This document shows, in pieces, positions 34,717-43,692 of a DNA stretch of 64,000 nucleotides. The notes below the pieces were generated by a model. It was not told the DNA's origin, ran no database searches, and saw only the letters and a list, made by a program, of their open reading frames with translations. Source of the stretch: Bacteroidaceae bacterium (GTDB lineage: Bacteria > Bacteroidota > Bacteroidia > Bacteroidales > Bacteroidaceae); NCBI GenBank assembly GCA_900769465.1, contig CAAGGT010000316.1:1-64000 (forward strand). Reading direction: 5' to 3'. Within the stretch, counting starts at the first letter, position 1. Every line of letters starts with the position of its first letter. The position numbers were made by a program, and so were the translations under genes.

Positions 34717-36153
34717 ATGAAAAGACATATCACACTACTACTGTGCGCAATGCTCGCAACAACAGGCATTCTTGCGCAAAATAAAAACGAAGCGGCAAAA
34801 GATTCCTCAAAAATCAATAAAAAGGAAATAGTCAAGAAGGGATTGAATTTTGGCCCGCTACCGATTGTCGCATTCGATGCCGACAAGGGATTTCAGCTCG
34901 GTGCTTTGCTCAACATCTTTGATTTCGGTGACGGAAGCGAATATCCCAACACCCGTCAGAAACTCTATTTCGAGGCATCTTTCTTTACCAAAGGCTCACA
35001 ACTTTTCGTAATCAACTACGACAACAAATTCCTCATCCCCGGTATACGTTGGGCAACCACGGCCACACTCACAAACGATAAGGCGATGGATTTCTATGGC
35101 TTCAACGGATATATGTCACACTATGACCATGAGATGATTGCTCTTGGAAAGGACAAAGAAAACGAGCAGAACTTCATCTATACTCCCAAATACCGTACCA
35201 ACCGCTTGAATTTCAATTTCAAGACCGACTTCACCGGCAACATCTGGAAGAACAAACTCTTTTGGGAGGCGGGTTACCACTTCAACTACATTAAGGTAGG
35301 TTACCAGAACAAGCATGCCCTGAACCTTGAGAAGATAAACAAGAACAAGGAGGAGTATAAGATGTTTCCCGAGACAGAGCCAACAATCTTTGACCTCTAC
35401 CGCCGTTGGGGCATAATATCTGAGGACGAGGCTTGGGGTGGCATAAATAGCGCTATTCGCGTAGGACTTCTTTTCGACACCCGTGACAAGGAGAATGCAC
35501 CTTCAAAAGGTATCTGGGCCGAGGCTCATATGACAGTTGCCCCCAAGTGGTTAGGCACAACACACGCTAATTACCGCTATTCGGCAACATTCCGTCACTA
35601 CGTTCCCATTGTAAAGAACGATGTCCTCACATTCGCATACCGTCTTAACTACGAAGGTACAATCGGTAAGAGCGCACCATACTATATGCTGCCATTCATA
35701 ACCACAATGGGTTCCACATATGACCGCGACGGCATGGGCGGTTACCGCACAGTGCGAGGCATTATGCGCAACCGTGTTCAGGGACTCGATATGGCATCGT
35801 ACAATGTGGAACTCCGCTGGCGTTTTGTACGTTTCAACCTGTGGAAACAGAATATAGCATTCGGCTTGAGCGTTTTCAGCGACGGTACAATGGTTACACG
35901 CAACTACGATATGTCGTTCCGTGGCGATGAGCAGTACCGCAAGGAGTACGAGGAGTACATGAGCCTCTCGGGAAATCTCAAAAACGACCGTCCCCACATC
36001 AGTGTCGGTGGAGGCTTGCGCTTCATCATGAACCAGAACTTCATTGTTGCGTTTGAATATGGTTTGCCGGTGAGCAAGTTCAGCAAGGACCCTGTCATCA
36101 AGAAACAGGACGGCAACGGAGCATTCTACATAAACACAGGATTTTTGTTCTAA
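34717..36153 (+). CDS. BamA/TamA-like outer-membrane barrel protein
   Basis: The 478-residue protein has a signal peptide (MKRHITLLLCAMLATTGILA) followed by a 16-stranded-type barrel pattern of alternating hydrophobic residues. Motifs of the D15/surface antigen family are visible: GSTYDRDGMGGYRTVRGIMR (about 331-350) with the RGxxR lid motif, LFDTRDKENAPSKGIW (about 253-268), and a C-terminal strand ending in aromatic F (YINTGFLF). It lacks POTRA domains, so it is not the essential BamA. It may export or assemble a lipid or protein. It is last gene of the operon, 20 nt after plsC. Confidence 0.85.
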   Translation: MKRHITLLLCAMLATTGILAQNKNEAAKDSSKINKKEIVKKGLNFGPLPIVAFDADKGFQLGALLNIFDFGDGSEYPNTRQKLYFEASFFTKGSQLFVINYDNKFLIPGIRWATTATLTNDKAMDFYGFNGYMSHYDHEMIALGKDKENEQNFIYTPKYRTNRLNFNFKTDFTGNIWKNKLFWEAGYHFNYIKVGYQNKHALNLEKINKNKEEYKMFPETEPTIFDLYRRWGIISEDEAWGGINSAIRVGLLFDTRDKENAPSKGIWAEAHMTVAPKWLGTTHANYRYSATFRHYVPIVKNDVLTFAYRLNYEGTIGKSAPYYMLPFITTMGSTYDRDGMGGYRTVRGIMRNRVQGLDMASYNVELRWRFVRFNLWKQNIAFGLSVFSDGTMVTRNYDMSFRGDEQYRKEYEEYMSLSGNLKNDRPHISVGGGLRFIMNQNFIVAFEYGLPVSKFSKDPVIKKQDGNGAFYINTGFLF

Positions 36154-36177
36154 ATGAACTTGTCCAATATCATAAAC

Positions 36178-36208
36178 GAAAATGTCCGGCACAACGCCGG
36201 ACATTTTC
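36178..36208. terminator. Bidirectional terminator between barrel gene and hydF
   Basis: A perfect 13-bp stem (36178-36190 with 36196-36208) and a 5-nt loop with A and T runs at the stem ends. It lies 25 nt past the barrel-gene stop and directly at the hydF stop. Confidence 0.85.
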
Positions 36209-36209
36209 A

Positions 36210-37397
36210 TTATATCACCACCCTGTCAAGTATCCCACTTAGCGCTGCTATGGCAATGCCATAATTTGTAATCGGGATACCCTGTGCCTTTGCCTGGCGC
36301 ACACGCGACAGAACAGTGCGACGGTTGAACATACACGCCCCACAATGTATCACCATATCATAAGCAGAAAGGTCATCAGGGAAATCATTGCCGCCCACAA
36401 TATCTATTTTCAACTCCTCGCCCAACTTGCTGCGTAACAAGCGTGGCAGTTTCACGCGCCCTATATCCTCGTTCTGCGGTATGTGACTGCACGCTTCGGC
36501 AATGAGTACACGCGCTGTCGGCGACAATGCAAGCAGAGCCTCGGCGCCGCAAAGGAAAGCATTAATATCCCCTTTGTGACGCGCCATAAGAACCGAGAAA
36601 GAGGTCAACGCAGTGCCATGTGGAATAAGCTTCTCAACCTGTGCAAACACCTGCGAATCGGTTATCACAAGCTGTGGCGGAACAACGAGCGACTGCAACA
36701 GGCGCGGCAACTCCTCGGGGGCACAGCAAAGCGGAATACAGTGCTTGTCGAGCAAATTACGCAGAGTCTGCACCTGCGGCTGTATAATGCGCCCTTTGGG
36801 CGCAGATGCATCCTGTGGCATAACAAGCACCACAACATCACCTGGCTTTGCAAGCGAATAGGTTATATCATCAAGGTTATCATCCTTTTCATAACACCGC
36901 GCGATGCGCTCAAGCAACGCTTCACTCCCCTCGCCTGTCAAGGCCGAAAAGGGAATGACATCACAGCCCAACACCGTTTGCCACGCAGCTACACGCTCTG
37001 CACAATCTTCGCAGTCGCACTTGCCGGCAACAACAATCACCGGCAACTGCTGTTCATTTATCAGCACAAGCCACTCCTTTTCAAGTGCGGCATTACCATC
37101 ATATTCACCAAGCAGCAGAATGGCAACATCGGTCCGTGCAAGCACCTTTCGCGCAGCATCGACGCGCATAGAACCAAGCTCACCCACATCGTCAAACCCG
37201 GCAGTGTCGGCAATAACAGCTGCGCCAACACCCGGCAATTCAATGTTTTTCCACACGGTATCGGTAGTAGTTCCTGCAACATCGGACACAATGGAAACAG
37301 CCTGCCCTGCAATGCAGTTCACAAGCGAGGACTTGCCCGCATTCCTGCGGCCAAATATGGCTATATGGTAACGATTGGAACGAGCAACTGAGGTCAT
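36210..37397 (-). CDS. hydF: [FeFe]-hydrogenase maturation GTPase/scaffold HydF
   Basis: The 395-residue protein has a GTPase domain with P-loop GRRNAGKSSLVN (about 16-27), switch II DTAGFDDVGE and VAGKCD (G4). A dimerisation domain follows. The C-terminal cluster-binding domain carries the HydF signature CxH (EACSHIP, about 307-313) and HCGACMFNRR (about 356-365). HydF is the scaffold on which HydE and HydG build the 2Fe subcluster before delivery to the hydrogenase. It is the first of three maturase genes read leftwards here, though the 60-nt gap and order put it last in the transcript. Confidence 0.95.
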   Translation of the reverse strand: MTSVARSNRYHIAIFGRRNAGKSSLVNCIAGQAVSIVSDVAGTTTDTVWKNIELPGVGAAVIADTAGFDDVGELGSMRVDAARKVLARTDVAILLLGEYDGNAALEKEWLVLINEQQLPVIVVAGKCDCEDCAERVAAWQTVLGCDVIPFSALTGEGSEALLERIARCYEKDDNLDDITYSLAKPGDVVVLVMPQDASAPKGRIIQPQVQTLRNLLDKHCIPLCCAPEELPRLLQSLVVPPQLVITDSQVFAQVEKLIPHGTALTSFSVLMARHKGDINAFLCGAEALLALSPTARVLIAEACSHIPQNEDIGRVKLPRLLRSKLGEELKIDIVGGNDFPDDLSAYDMVIHCGACMFNRRTVLSRVRQAKAQGIPITNYGIAIAALSGILDRVVI

Positions 37398-37457
37398 AAT
37401 ACAAAAAGTTTTTTAGAATCTATTACTATGAAATACACAGGGAACTTGTTGCCATTA

Positions 37458-38876
37458 CTAGAACCTGAAATCCCTTTCGCCTTTGTCTATGCGGTCAAGA
37501 TATTCGGAGGCTTTGGCGCGGGCGCGTTCATTTGGGACTGTGCCAAGCAGGCGCTTTATCATAGCTTCGCCTTTCTCTCGCGTGACGGGCGAGGCATAGT
37601 CCCGTAGATACTCTTTCAATGTTATAAGAGCATTCGGAAGGCAGCAGTTGGATATCTGCCCGTTCTTCAACAGCGTCATAAAGCGGTCACCTGTGCGCCC
37701 CTCGCGGTAGCAGGCTGTGCAGAAACTGGGAATGTGGTCAAGGTCGAGAAGCCACTCGACCACCTCATCGAGCGTGCGGTGGTCGGCAATATCGAACTGC
37801 GCGGAGTTCTCATCGGAAGTCTCCTCGGTCACATATCCGCCAACACTGGTGCGCGAACCGCCACTAATCTGCGAAACACCAAGTTCCAACAATCTCTCGC
37901 GGCTCTTGGCGCTCTCACGGGTTGAGATTATCATTCCTGTATATGGCACGGCAATGCGTATGATTGCTACAATCTTGTAGAAGATATCATCGGGAACTGC
38001 ATTCTCAAAATCGGCAGTGTCAACGTCATCGGCTTTGCAAAGGCGCGGCACACTTATGGTGTGCGGTCCAACACCGTATGTTGCCTCAAGATGTTCGGCG
38101 TGCATCAGAAGACCTATTAAATCGTAGCGATAAGTCTCGAGTCCAAAGAGAACACCAATGCCGACATCGTCTATGCCACCCTGCATTGCACGGTCCATTG
38201 CCTCGGTGTGCCAGGCATAATTTTTTTTAGGGCCTGTGGGATGCAGCATCTCGTAATTTGCCTTGTTGTATGTCTCCTGAAAAAGTATGTATGTCCCGAT
38301 ACCGGCATCGTGCAGACGACGGTAGTTCTCTACGGTGGTTGCTGCAATGTTCACGTTCACACGGCGTATCGCTCCGTTCTTGTGCTTTATGCTATAGATC
38401 GTTTCTATGCTCTCGAGGATATACTCAATGGGGTTCATCAGCGGGTGTTCGCCGGCCTCAAGGGCAAGGCGCTTGTGCCCCATATCCTGCAGGGCAATAA
38501 CCTCGGCACGTATTTCGTCCTGTGTGAGTTTCTTGCGACGTATGCTCTTGTTCTTTGCGTGATAGGGGCAATAGACACACCCGTTGACACAATAATTGGA
38601 CAAATACAACGGCGCGAACATAACTATGCGGTTGCCATAGAAACGGTGTTTTATTTCGTTGGCAAGGGCGTATATCTGCTGCACAATGTCAGGGTCATTG
38701 CACTCAAGCAACACAGCGGCCTCGCGGTGTGTTATCCCTTTGAAGAAGCGCGCTTTGTCCAATATGCTTTGCACAAGTGCCATATCATTACAGTTCTCGC
38801 GTGCATATTGCATTGTGGAACGTATTTCACTGTCACAAATGAATTCGGTTGCTATTGTAGATTTCGGATTGTACAT
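37458..38876 (-). CDS. hydG: [FeFe]-hydrogenase maturase HydG (radical SAM tyrosine lyase)
   Basis: The 472-residue protein has the radical SAM motif CVNGCVYC (CX3CX2C, about 93-100). Its C-terminal second-cluster motif, CTACYREGRTGDRFM with a later Cys in SNCC (about 399-425), is the hallmark that separates HydG from ThiH. It cleaves tyrosine to give the CO and cyanide ligands of the H-cluster. It lies between hydE (upstream, after a 272-bp repeat-rich gap) and hydF (60 nt downstream). Confidence 0.96.
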   Translation of the reverse strand: MYNPKSTIATEFICDSEIRSTMQYARENCNDMALVQSILDKARFFKGITHREAAVLLECNDPDIVQQIYALANEIKHRFYGNRIVMFAPLYLSNYCVNGCVYCPYHAKNKSIRRKKLTQDEIRAEVIALQDMGHKRLALEAGEHPLMNPIEYILESIETIYSIKHKNGAIRRVNVNIAATTVENYRRLHDAGIGTYILFQETYNKANYEMLHPTGPKKNYAWHTEAMDRAMQGGIDDVGIGVLFGLETYRYDLIGLLMHAEHLEATYGVGPHTISVPRLCKADDVDTADFENAVPDDIFYKIVAIIRIAVPYTGMIISTRESAKSRERLLELGVSQISGGSRTSVGGYVTEETSDENSAQFDIADHRTLDEVVEWLLDLDHIPSFCTACYREGRTGDRFMTLLKNGQISNCCLPNALITLKEYLRDYASPVTREKGEAMIKRLLGTVPNERARAKASEYLDRIDKGERDFRF

Positions 38877-38926
38877 AATTCACTTCATTTATTCACCATT
38901 CATAACTTGTACAGGTTTTCTCATTT

Positions 38927-39148
38927 AACCGCACTTCGTGCGCTTGAACCTGCTATCGCTTACTCGCAGCTTTCACTTTTCACTTTTCACATTTCAGTTT
39001 TCAGCTTTAACCGCACTTCGTGCGCTTGAACCTGCTATCGCTTACTCGCAGCTTTCACCTTTCAGTTTTCAGCTTTAACCGCACTTCGTGCGCTTGAACC
39101 TGCTATCGCTCGCTGTGCAATCTGCAAGTAAACTTGCATTGCGCTCGC
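38927..39148. repeat. Three direct repeats with pyrimidine tracts between hydE and hydG
   Basis: AACCGCACTTCGTGCGCTTG and the following CCTGCTATCGCT occur at 38927, 39009 and 39077, spaced 82 and 68 bp. TTTCACTTTTCAGCTTT-type tracts fill the gaps. The repeats extend to the hydE stop codon. GCACTTCGTGC in each unit is a perfect short hairpin with loop T. No gene is seen. Confidence 0.75.
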
Positions 39149-40216
39149 TTAACCGCAGCTTTCACTTCCATTAAAGTCTCCTCGGGAATAGTCTATAAAA
39201 TAGCCTATTTTATCTAAATTCCTTGCAAGTACATCAAGCTGTTGCGCCGATTCTGAGCCGTCGTTCTTTTTATTGTCGTATATGGCATATTTCTCGCGGA
39301 AAAGAGATGGGGTAACGTTGGGCATCACCACGTTTGCACCGGCAAGCACAGCACGTTCTGTACCATCGTTACACAATGTTGCCACCGCCGTTGTTGCAGG
39401 GATGAGTGCCTTTGGAAAGCGCAGGCGCAAGAGCGAGATGAGAAGCAATGTCTCGTCGACACTACCGGGTTGTTCTCCCGCAAACGGCGTACCGGCAGCA
39501 GGTATAAACGGACCTATGCCAATCATCTGCGGTTGCAGTTCATCGAGCAGCAACAGATCACTTACAAGATGCTCCACAGTCTGCCACGGTGAACCCACCA
39601 TCATCCCGGCACCAACCTGATAACCGAGCCTCTTGAGGTCGGCAAGACAACGCAAGCGGTTGGTCTGGCTCATAGGATGCGGATGCAACATCGAGTAATG
39701 TCCGGCATCGGCTGTCTCGTGACGCAGGAGATAACGGTCTGCTCCGGCATTGCGTAGCTGTTTGTACCCCTCACTCGTGCGCTCACCGACAGACAGTGTT
39801 ATTGCCTTCTCGGGAAATTCGGAACGGATTGTAGCAACTACATCGGCAAGCCAGGCATCGTTCTGCACTCTGTCTTCGCCACCCTGCAACACAAAGGTAT
39901 TGAATCCCAATGCGGCAGCCTCGCGGCAACATTCAAGTATCTCCTCCTTGCCCAACCGGTAGCGCTGCGCGCCCCCGTTGGCACAACGCAGGCCACAGTA
40001 ACGGCAATTGTTACGGCAATAGGAACTTATCTCAATGAGGGCACGCACATATACCCCATTGCCAAAATGGGACTGTGCCACCCCACGCGCCATAGAGGCC
40101 AGGTACTCCCGTACTCCGGCATCTGGCACATCCAGCAGCCTGCGCCACACATCGGCCGGCACTCTTTCACTCAAAGAAAGCTGTTCCGTGAGATTATCCA
40201 ACAGGTTTTCCCTCAT
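39149..40216 (-). CDS. hydE: [FeFe]-hydrogenase maturase HydE (radical SAM)
   Basis: 355 residues from the ATG at 40216. The frame is open to 40264, but a TATATTTG box at 40252-40245 would start transcription inside that extension. The radical SAM motif is CRNNCRYCGLRC (CX3CX2C, near residue 65). The family segments LQGGED and GERTSEGYKQLRNAGADRYL are present, with the barrel end VVMPNVTPSLFREKYAIYD. HydE supplies the bridging dithiomethylamine part of the H-cluster, acting on an iron-cysteine complex. It is divergent from the hydrogenase gene. Confidence 0.94.
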   Translation of the reverse strand: MRENLLDNLTEQLSLSERVPADVWRRLLDVPDAGVREYLASMARGVAQSHFGNGVYVRALIEISSYCRNNCRYCGLRCANGGAQRYRLGKEEILECCREAAALGFNTFVLQGGEDRVQNDAWLADVVATIRSEFPEKAITLSVGERTSEGYKQLRNAGADRYLLRHETADAGHYSMLHPHPMSQTNRLRCLADLKRLGYQVGAGMMVGSPWQTVEHLVSDLLLLDELQPQMIGIGPFIPAAGTPFAGEQPGSVDETLLLISLLRLRFPKALIPATTAVATLCNDGTERAVLAGANVVMPNVTPSLFREKYAIYDNKKNDGSESAQQLDVLARNLDKIGYFIDYSRGDFNGSESCG

Positions 40217-40244
40217 TTTTGGTCCAAGACAAAAAACATTACCA

Positions 40245-40252
40245 CAAATATA
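40245..40252 (-). promoter_or_regulatory. -7 box of hydE
   Basis: TATATTTG on the minus strand matches TAnnTTTG exactly and fits a start at 40216. The hydrogenase gene starts only 50 nt away on the other strand, so both promoters share this short gap and may be co-regulated. Confidence 0.6.
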
Positions 40253-40301
40253 GGTATATTCCATCTTTTTTAGTTATTTTTACAGCAAATTTTACACTCT
40301 T

Positions 40302-41723
40302 ATGTTTATACGTTATCGACTTTTGACGGAGCTTGTATCGATGTGGAAGAAGGGTGAGCTGTTGGAAAAGATTGACAGTCTGCCCTATGAGATGTATCCA
40401 CGCAACCGCAAGCCGAAAGGACGTTGCTGCATCCACAAGGAGCGCGCTGTCATAAAATACAAGATGATGGCAATGATGGGTTTCACGATGCAGGACGAGG
40501 CGTGCGAAATGGACCCGTTGAGCAGCTACGCAAAGCGTATGATTGAGCGCGACGGAGTTTCGATACAGAACGAGAAGGTACTGCACGTTATGGACGAGGC
40601 CTGCTCGTCGTGTGTAAAGATAAACTATGAGGTGTCGAACCTGTGCCGCGGATGTGTAGCCCGTCCCTGCTACACGAACTGTCCCAAGGATGCCATCACA
40701 TATGACAGGGAAGGAAAGGCGCACATCGACCACGACAAATGCATAAGCTGTGGCAAGTGTCACCAGGTGTGTCCCTATCACGCCATCATATATATGCCCG
40801 TTCCCTGCGAAGAGGCGTGCCCTGTAAAGGCAATCTCAAAGGATGAGTATGGTGTGGAGCATATAGACCCAAAGAAGTGTATCTATTGCGGCAAGTGCCT
40901 TAATGCCTGCCCGTTCGGAGCCATCTTCGACAAGTGCGAGGTGTTTGACGTATTGAAGGAGATGAAGGCTGGCGAAAAGGTGATTGCAATGGTTGCCCCC
41001 GCCGTGTTGGCACAGTTCGGCAAACCATTGGAGCAGGTATACGGCTCACTCAAGGCAATAGGCTTCCACGATGTGGTGGAGGTGGCATACGGAGCCGAGG
41101 AGACCATCCGCCGCGAGGCCGAAGAACTGAAGGAGAAGATTGAGGAGGGAGAGCCGTTTATGACTACAAGCTGCTGCCCGGCCTATGTAAACCTTGCCAA
41201 GAAACACATCCCCGAGATTGTAAGATACGTATCGTCAACAGGGTCGCCCATGCACTACACAGCGCAGTATGTAAAGGGCAAGTCAGGAGACTGCAAGACC
41301 GTGTTCATAGCCCCTTGTGCCTCAAAGAAAGCCGAGGGTGCAGCCGATGCGAACGTAGACTATGTTTGGACATTCCGCGAACTGGATGCCGTTATACAGG
41401 GATATGGCATTGACATTGAAAGCACAATGCCCTACACCCCCACAGAGGTCGCATCGCGCGATGCACACAATTTCGCAAAGACAACGGGCGTGTTCAACGC
41501 GGTAAAGAACCACATTGGCGATGAGAATCTCGAAGGTGTGGTGATTGCCGACCTGAACAAGAAGAACATTGCAATGCTCAAAGGATTTGCCAAGACCGGC
41601 AAATGTCCAGGCAAGCTGGTAGAGGTAATGTCCTGCCCGGGCGGTTGCATAACAGGCCCTTGTGCCTGCAGCCAGGGCGGAGAGGCGGCACGCCGCTTTG
41701 ATGCCGAAGTGAAGAAGAAATAA
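40302..41723 (+). CDS. Monomeric [FeFe] hydrogenase, group-B-like
   Basis: The 473-residue protein has an N-terminal Cys set (CSSC, CRGCVARPCYTNCP, about 100-127), two further 4Fe4S motifs (CISCGKCHQVCP and CIYCGKCLNACP) with an extra PCEEACP between them, and an H-cluster domain. L1 is TSCCPAY (about 289-295), L2 is APCASKKAE (337-345) and L3 is EVMSCPGGC (441-449). The Ala in place of Met in L2, the Tyr ending L1 and the lack of an N-terminal 2Fe2S domain fit the group B enzymes of anaerobes rather than group A. It would make or oxidise hydrogen with ferredoxin in the cytosol. Start codon choice between residue 1 and Met14 is open. Confidence 0.9.
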   Translation: MFIRYRLLTELVSMWKKGELLEKIDSLPYEMYPRNRKPKGRCCIHKERAVIKYKMMAMMGFTMQDEACEMDPLSSYAKRMIERDGVSIQNEKVLHVMDEACSSCVKINYEVSNLCRGCVARPCYTNCPKDAITYDREGKAHIDHDKCISCGKCHQVCPYHAIIYMPVPCEEACPVKAISKDEYGVEHIDPKKCIYCGKCLNACPFGAIFDKCEVFDVLKEMKAGEKVIAMVAPAVLAQFGKPLEQVYGSLKAIGFHDVVEVAYGAEETIRREAEELKEKIEEGEPFMTTSCCPAYVNLAKKHIPEIVRYVSSTGSPMHYTAQYVKGKSGDCKTVFIAPCASKKAEGAADANVDYVWTFRELDAVIQGYGIDIESTMPYTPTEVASRDAHNFAKTTGVFNAVKNHIGDENLEGVVIADLNKKNIAMLKGFAKTGKCPGKLVEVMSCPGGCITGPCACSQGGEAARRFDAEVKKK

Positions 41724-41738
41724 AAGAAAAACCAATAG

Positions 41739-42716
41739 ATGATTGAACGCCATTACATATTGGACGGCATTGACCCCGTCGGTTTCTACGGAGCTGGGAA
41801 CATACATCTGCAAATGCTCAAGAAACTGCACCCGAAGCTCCGCATTGTTGCACGCGACAACATCATCAAAGCACTTGGCGATGATGATGAGTTGGAGCGT
41901 TTCGGCAGAGTGATAGACCTGCTCAAGGAGTACTGCAACAAATACAACAGCCTTAACGAAGAGGCCATAATAGATGCCGTGAACGGAAAACGCGGTGACA
42001 AGGGCAGCGACAGCAATGTCATTGTCTACAACATAAACGGCCGCCCCATATACCCGCGCACCGAGAACCAGTGCCGTCTTGTCGAGGAGTACAGGAAGAA
42101 CGATATGGTATTCGCCGTGGGCCCTGCCGGAACAGGAAAGACATACACCGCAATAGCGCTGGCCGTAAAGGCGCTGAAGAACCGCGAGATAAGGAAAATC
42201 ATATTGAGCCGCCCCGCAGTCGAGGCAGGCGAGAAACTGGGATTCCTCCCTGGTGATATGCGCGACAAGATAGACCCCTATCTGCAACCGCTGTACGACG
42301 CGCTCGAGGATATGATACCAATGGCAAAGCTCAAGGAACATATGGACAGCAACGTCATACAGATTGCCCCACTCGCCTTCATGCGAGGACGCACACTCAA
42401 CGATGCAGTCGTAATCCTTGACGAGGCACAGAACACAACCCCGCAGCAGATAAAGATGTTCCTAACCCGAATGGGCAACAACACCAAGATGATAATCACC
42501 GGCGACCTCACACAGATTGACCTTCCGCAGAGCAACGCCTCGGGACTCATGCACGCGCAAAGGGTGCTGAACGGCGTGCCGGGAATTGGTTTTGTCACAC
42601 TCACCAAGAAGGACATCGTGCGCCACAAGCTTGTGACACGCATAGTCGAGGCATACGAAAAGCACGAGAAACAGGCAGCGGAGAAAGCTGCTGAAAAGAA
42701 AAACAAGAACGATTGA
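41739..42716 (+). CDS. phoH: PhoH-family ATPase
   Basis: The 325-residue protein has an N-terminal strand-rich part and a P-loop domain. Walker A is VGPAGTGKTYTAIALA (about 127-142) and Walker B VVILDEAQNT (about 224-233). ADP-ribosylation-like helicase features follow (SRPAVEAGEKLGFLPGD, GNNTKMIITGD). This is the PhoH/YbeZ type linked to ribosome and RNA quality control beside YbeY. The exact role is unsettled. It begins 15 nt after the hydrogenase and may share its transcript. purC follows after 25 nt. Confidence 0.93.
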   Translation: MIERHYILDGIDPVGFYGAGNIHLQMLKKLHPKLRIVARDNIIKALGDDDELERFGRVIDLLKEYCNKYNSLNEEAIIDAVNGKRGDKGSDSNVIVYNINGRPIYPRTENQCRLVEEYRKNDMVFAVGPAGTGKTYTAIALAVKALKNREIRKIILSRPAVEAGEKLGFLPGDMRDKIDPYLQPLYDALEDMIPMAKLKEHMDSNVIQIAPLAFMRGRTLNDAVVILDEAQNTTPQQIKMFLTRMGNNTKMIITGDLTQIDLPQSNASGLMHAQRVLNGVPGIGFVTLTKKDIVRHKLVTRIVEAYEKHEKQAAEKAAEKKNKND

Positions 42717-42741
42717 CTATAACTTAAAAACAAGAAATACA

Positions 42742-43686
42742 ATGGCAAAAGCATTAACAAACACTGAATTCAATTTCGAGAACCAGAAGAACGTTTATCA
42801 CGGCAAAGTACGCGATGTATACACCGTTGGTGATGACAAGTTGGTTATGGTAGCGACAGACCGCATTTCGGCATTCGACGTTGTACTCCCCAAAGGCATC
42901 CCCTTCAAGGGCCAGATGCTGAACCAGATTGCAGCGAAGTTCCTCGATGCAACAGCCGACATCGTTCCAAACTGGAAACTCGCCACACCCGACCCAATGG
43001 TTACCGTTGGTGTAATGTGCGAAGGTTTCCCCGTTGAGATGATTGTACGCGGCTACCTCTGCGGCTCGGCTTGGCGTGCCTACAAGAGCGGTGTGCGCGA
43101 GATCTGTGGCGTGCAGCTCCCCGAGGGTATGAAGGAGAACCAGAAGTTCCCACAGCCCATCATCACCCCAACCACAAAGGCCGAGATTGGCGAACACGAT
43201 GCCGACATTTCAAAGGAGGAGATTCTCGCACAGGGCCTTGCAACCCCCGAGGAGTATGCACTGCTTGAGAAGTACACACTCGCCCTCTTCCAGCGCGGAA
43301 CAGAGATTGCAGCCGAGCGTGGCCTTATCCTTGTCGATACAAAATACGAGTTCGGCAAGCACAACGGTACAATCTACCTGATGGACGAAATCCACACCCC
43401 CGACAGCAGCCGTTATTTCTACTCCGAGGGTTATGAGGAGAAGTTTGAGAAAGGCGAGCCACAGAAACAGCTCTCAAAGGAGTTCGTACGCGAGTGGCTT
43501 ATGGAGAACAATTTCCAGGGCAAGGAGGGACAGCAGGTTCCCGAAATGACCGACGAGATTGTAGAGAGCATCAGCAACCGCTACATCGAACTTTACGAGA
43601 ATATCACAGGTGAGAAATTTGTAAAGGAGGAGTGTGAGGACATTCACTCACGAATTGAGAACAATGTCAAGAACTATCTTGGATAA
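42742..43686 (+). CDS. purC: Phosphoribosylaminoimidazole-succinocarboxamide synthase
   Basis: The 314-residue protein is the long bacterial/yeast-type SAICAR synthetase. It shows GKVRDVY (about 17-23), the substrate and ATP motifs TDRISAFDVVLP (about 38-49), and the signature LVDTKYEFGKHNGTIYLMDE (about 198-217). It joins aspartate to CAIR in purine biosynthesis. It is followed after 6 nt by the menaquinone methyltransferase gene, an unrelated pathway but tight spacing. Confidence 0.96.
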   Translation: MAKALTNTEFNFENQKNVYHGKVRDVYTVGDDKLVMVATDRISAFDVVLPKGIPFKGQMLNQIAAKFLDATADIVPNWKLATPDPMVTVGVMCEGFPVEMIVRGYLCGSAWRAYKSGVREICGVQLPEGMKENQKFPQPIITPTTKAEIGEHDADISKEEILAQGLATPEEYALLEKYTLALFQRGTEIAAERGLILVDTKYEFGKHNGTIYLMDEIHTPDSSRYFYSEGYEEKFEKGEPQKQLSKEFVREWLMENNFQGKEGQQVPEMTDEIVESISNRYIELYENITGEKFVKEECEDIHSRIENNVKNYLG

Positions 43687-43692
43687 ACGAAG

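Noticed and set aside
36483..37391. 302-codon open frame on the plus strand
   Set aside because: It is antisense to hydF, which has full GTPase and Cys signatures. The frame is open because of codon bias.
38208..39029. 273-codon open frame on the plus strand
   Set aside because: It is antisense to hydG and runs into the repeat tract. No recognisable product.
41322..42341. 339-codon open frame on the minus strand
   Set aside because: It lies antisense to the hydrogenase and phoH genes, both with clear catalytic motifs, and its own translation shows no known motif.
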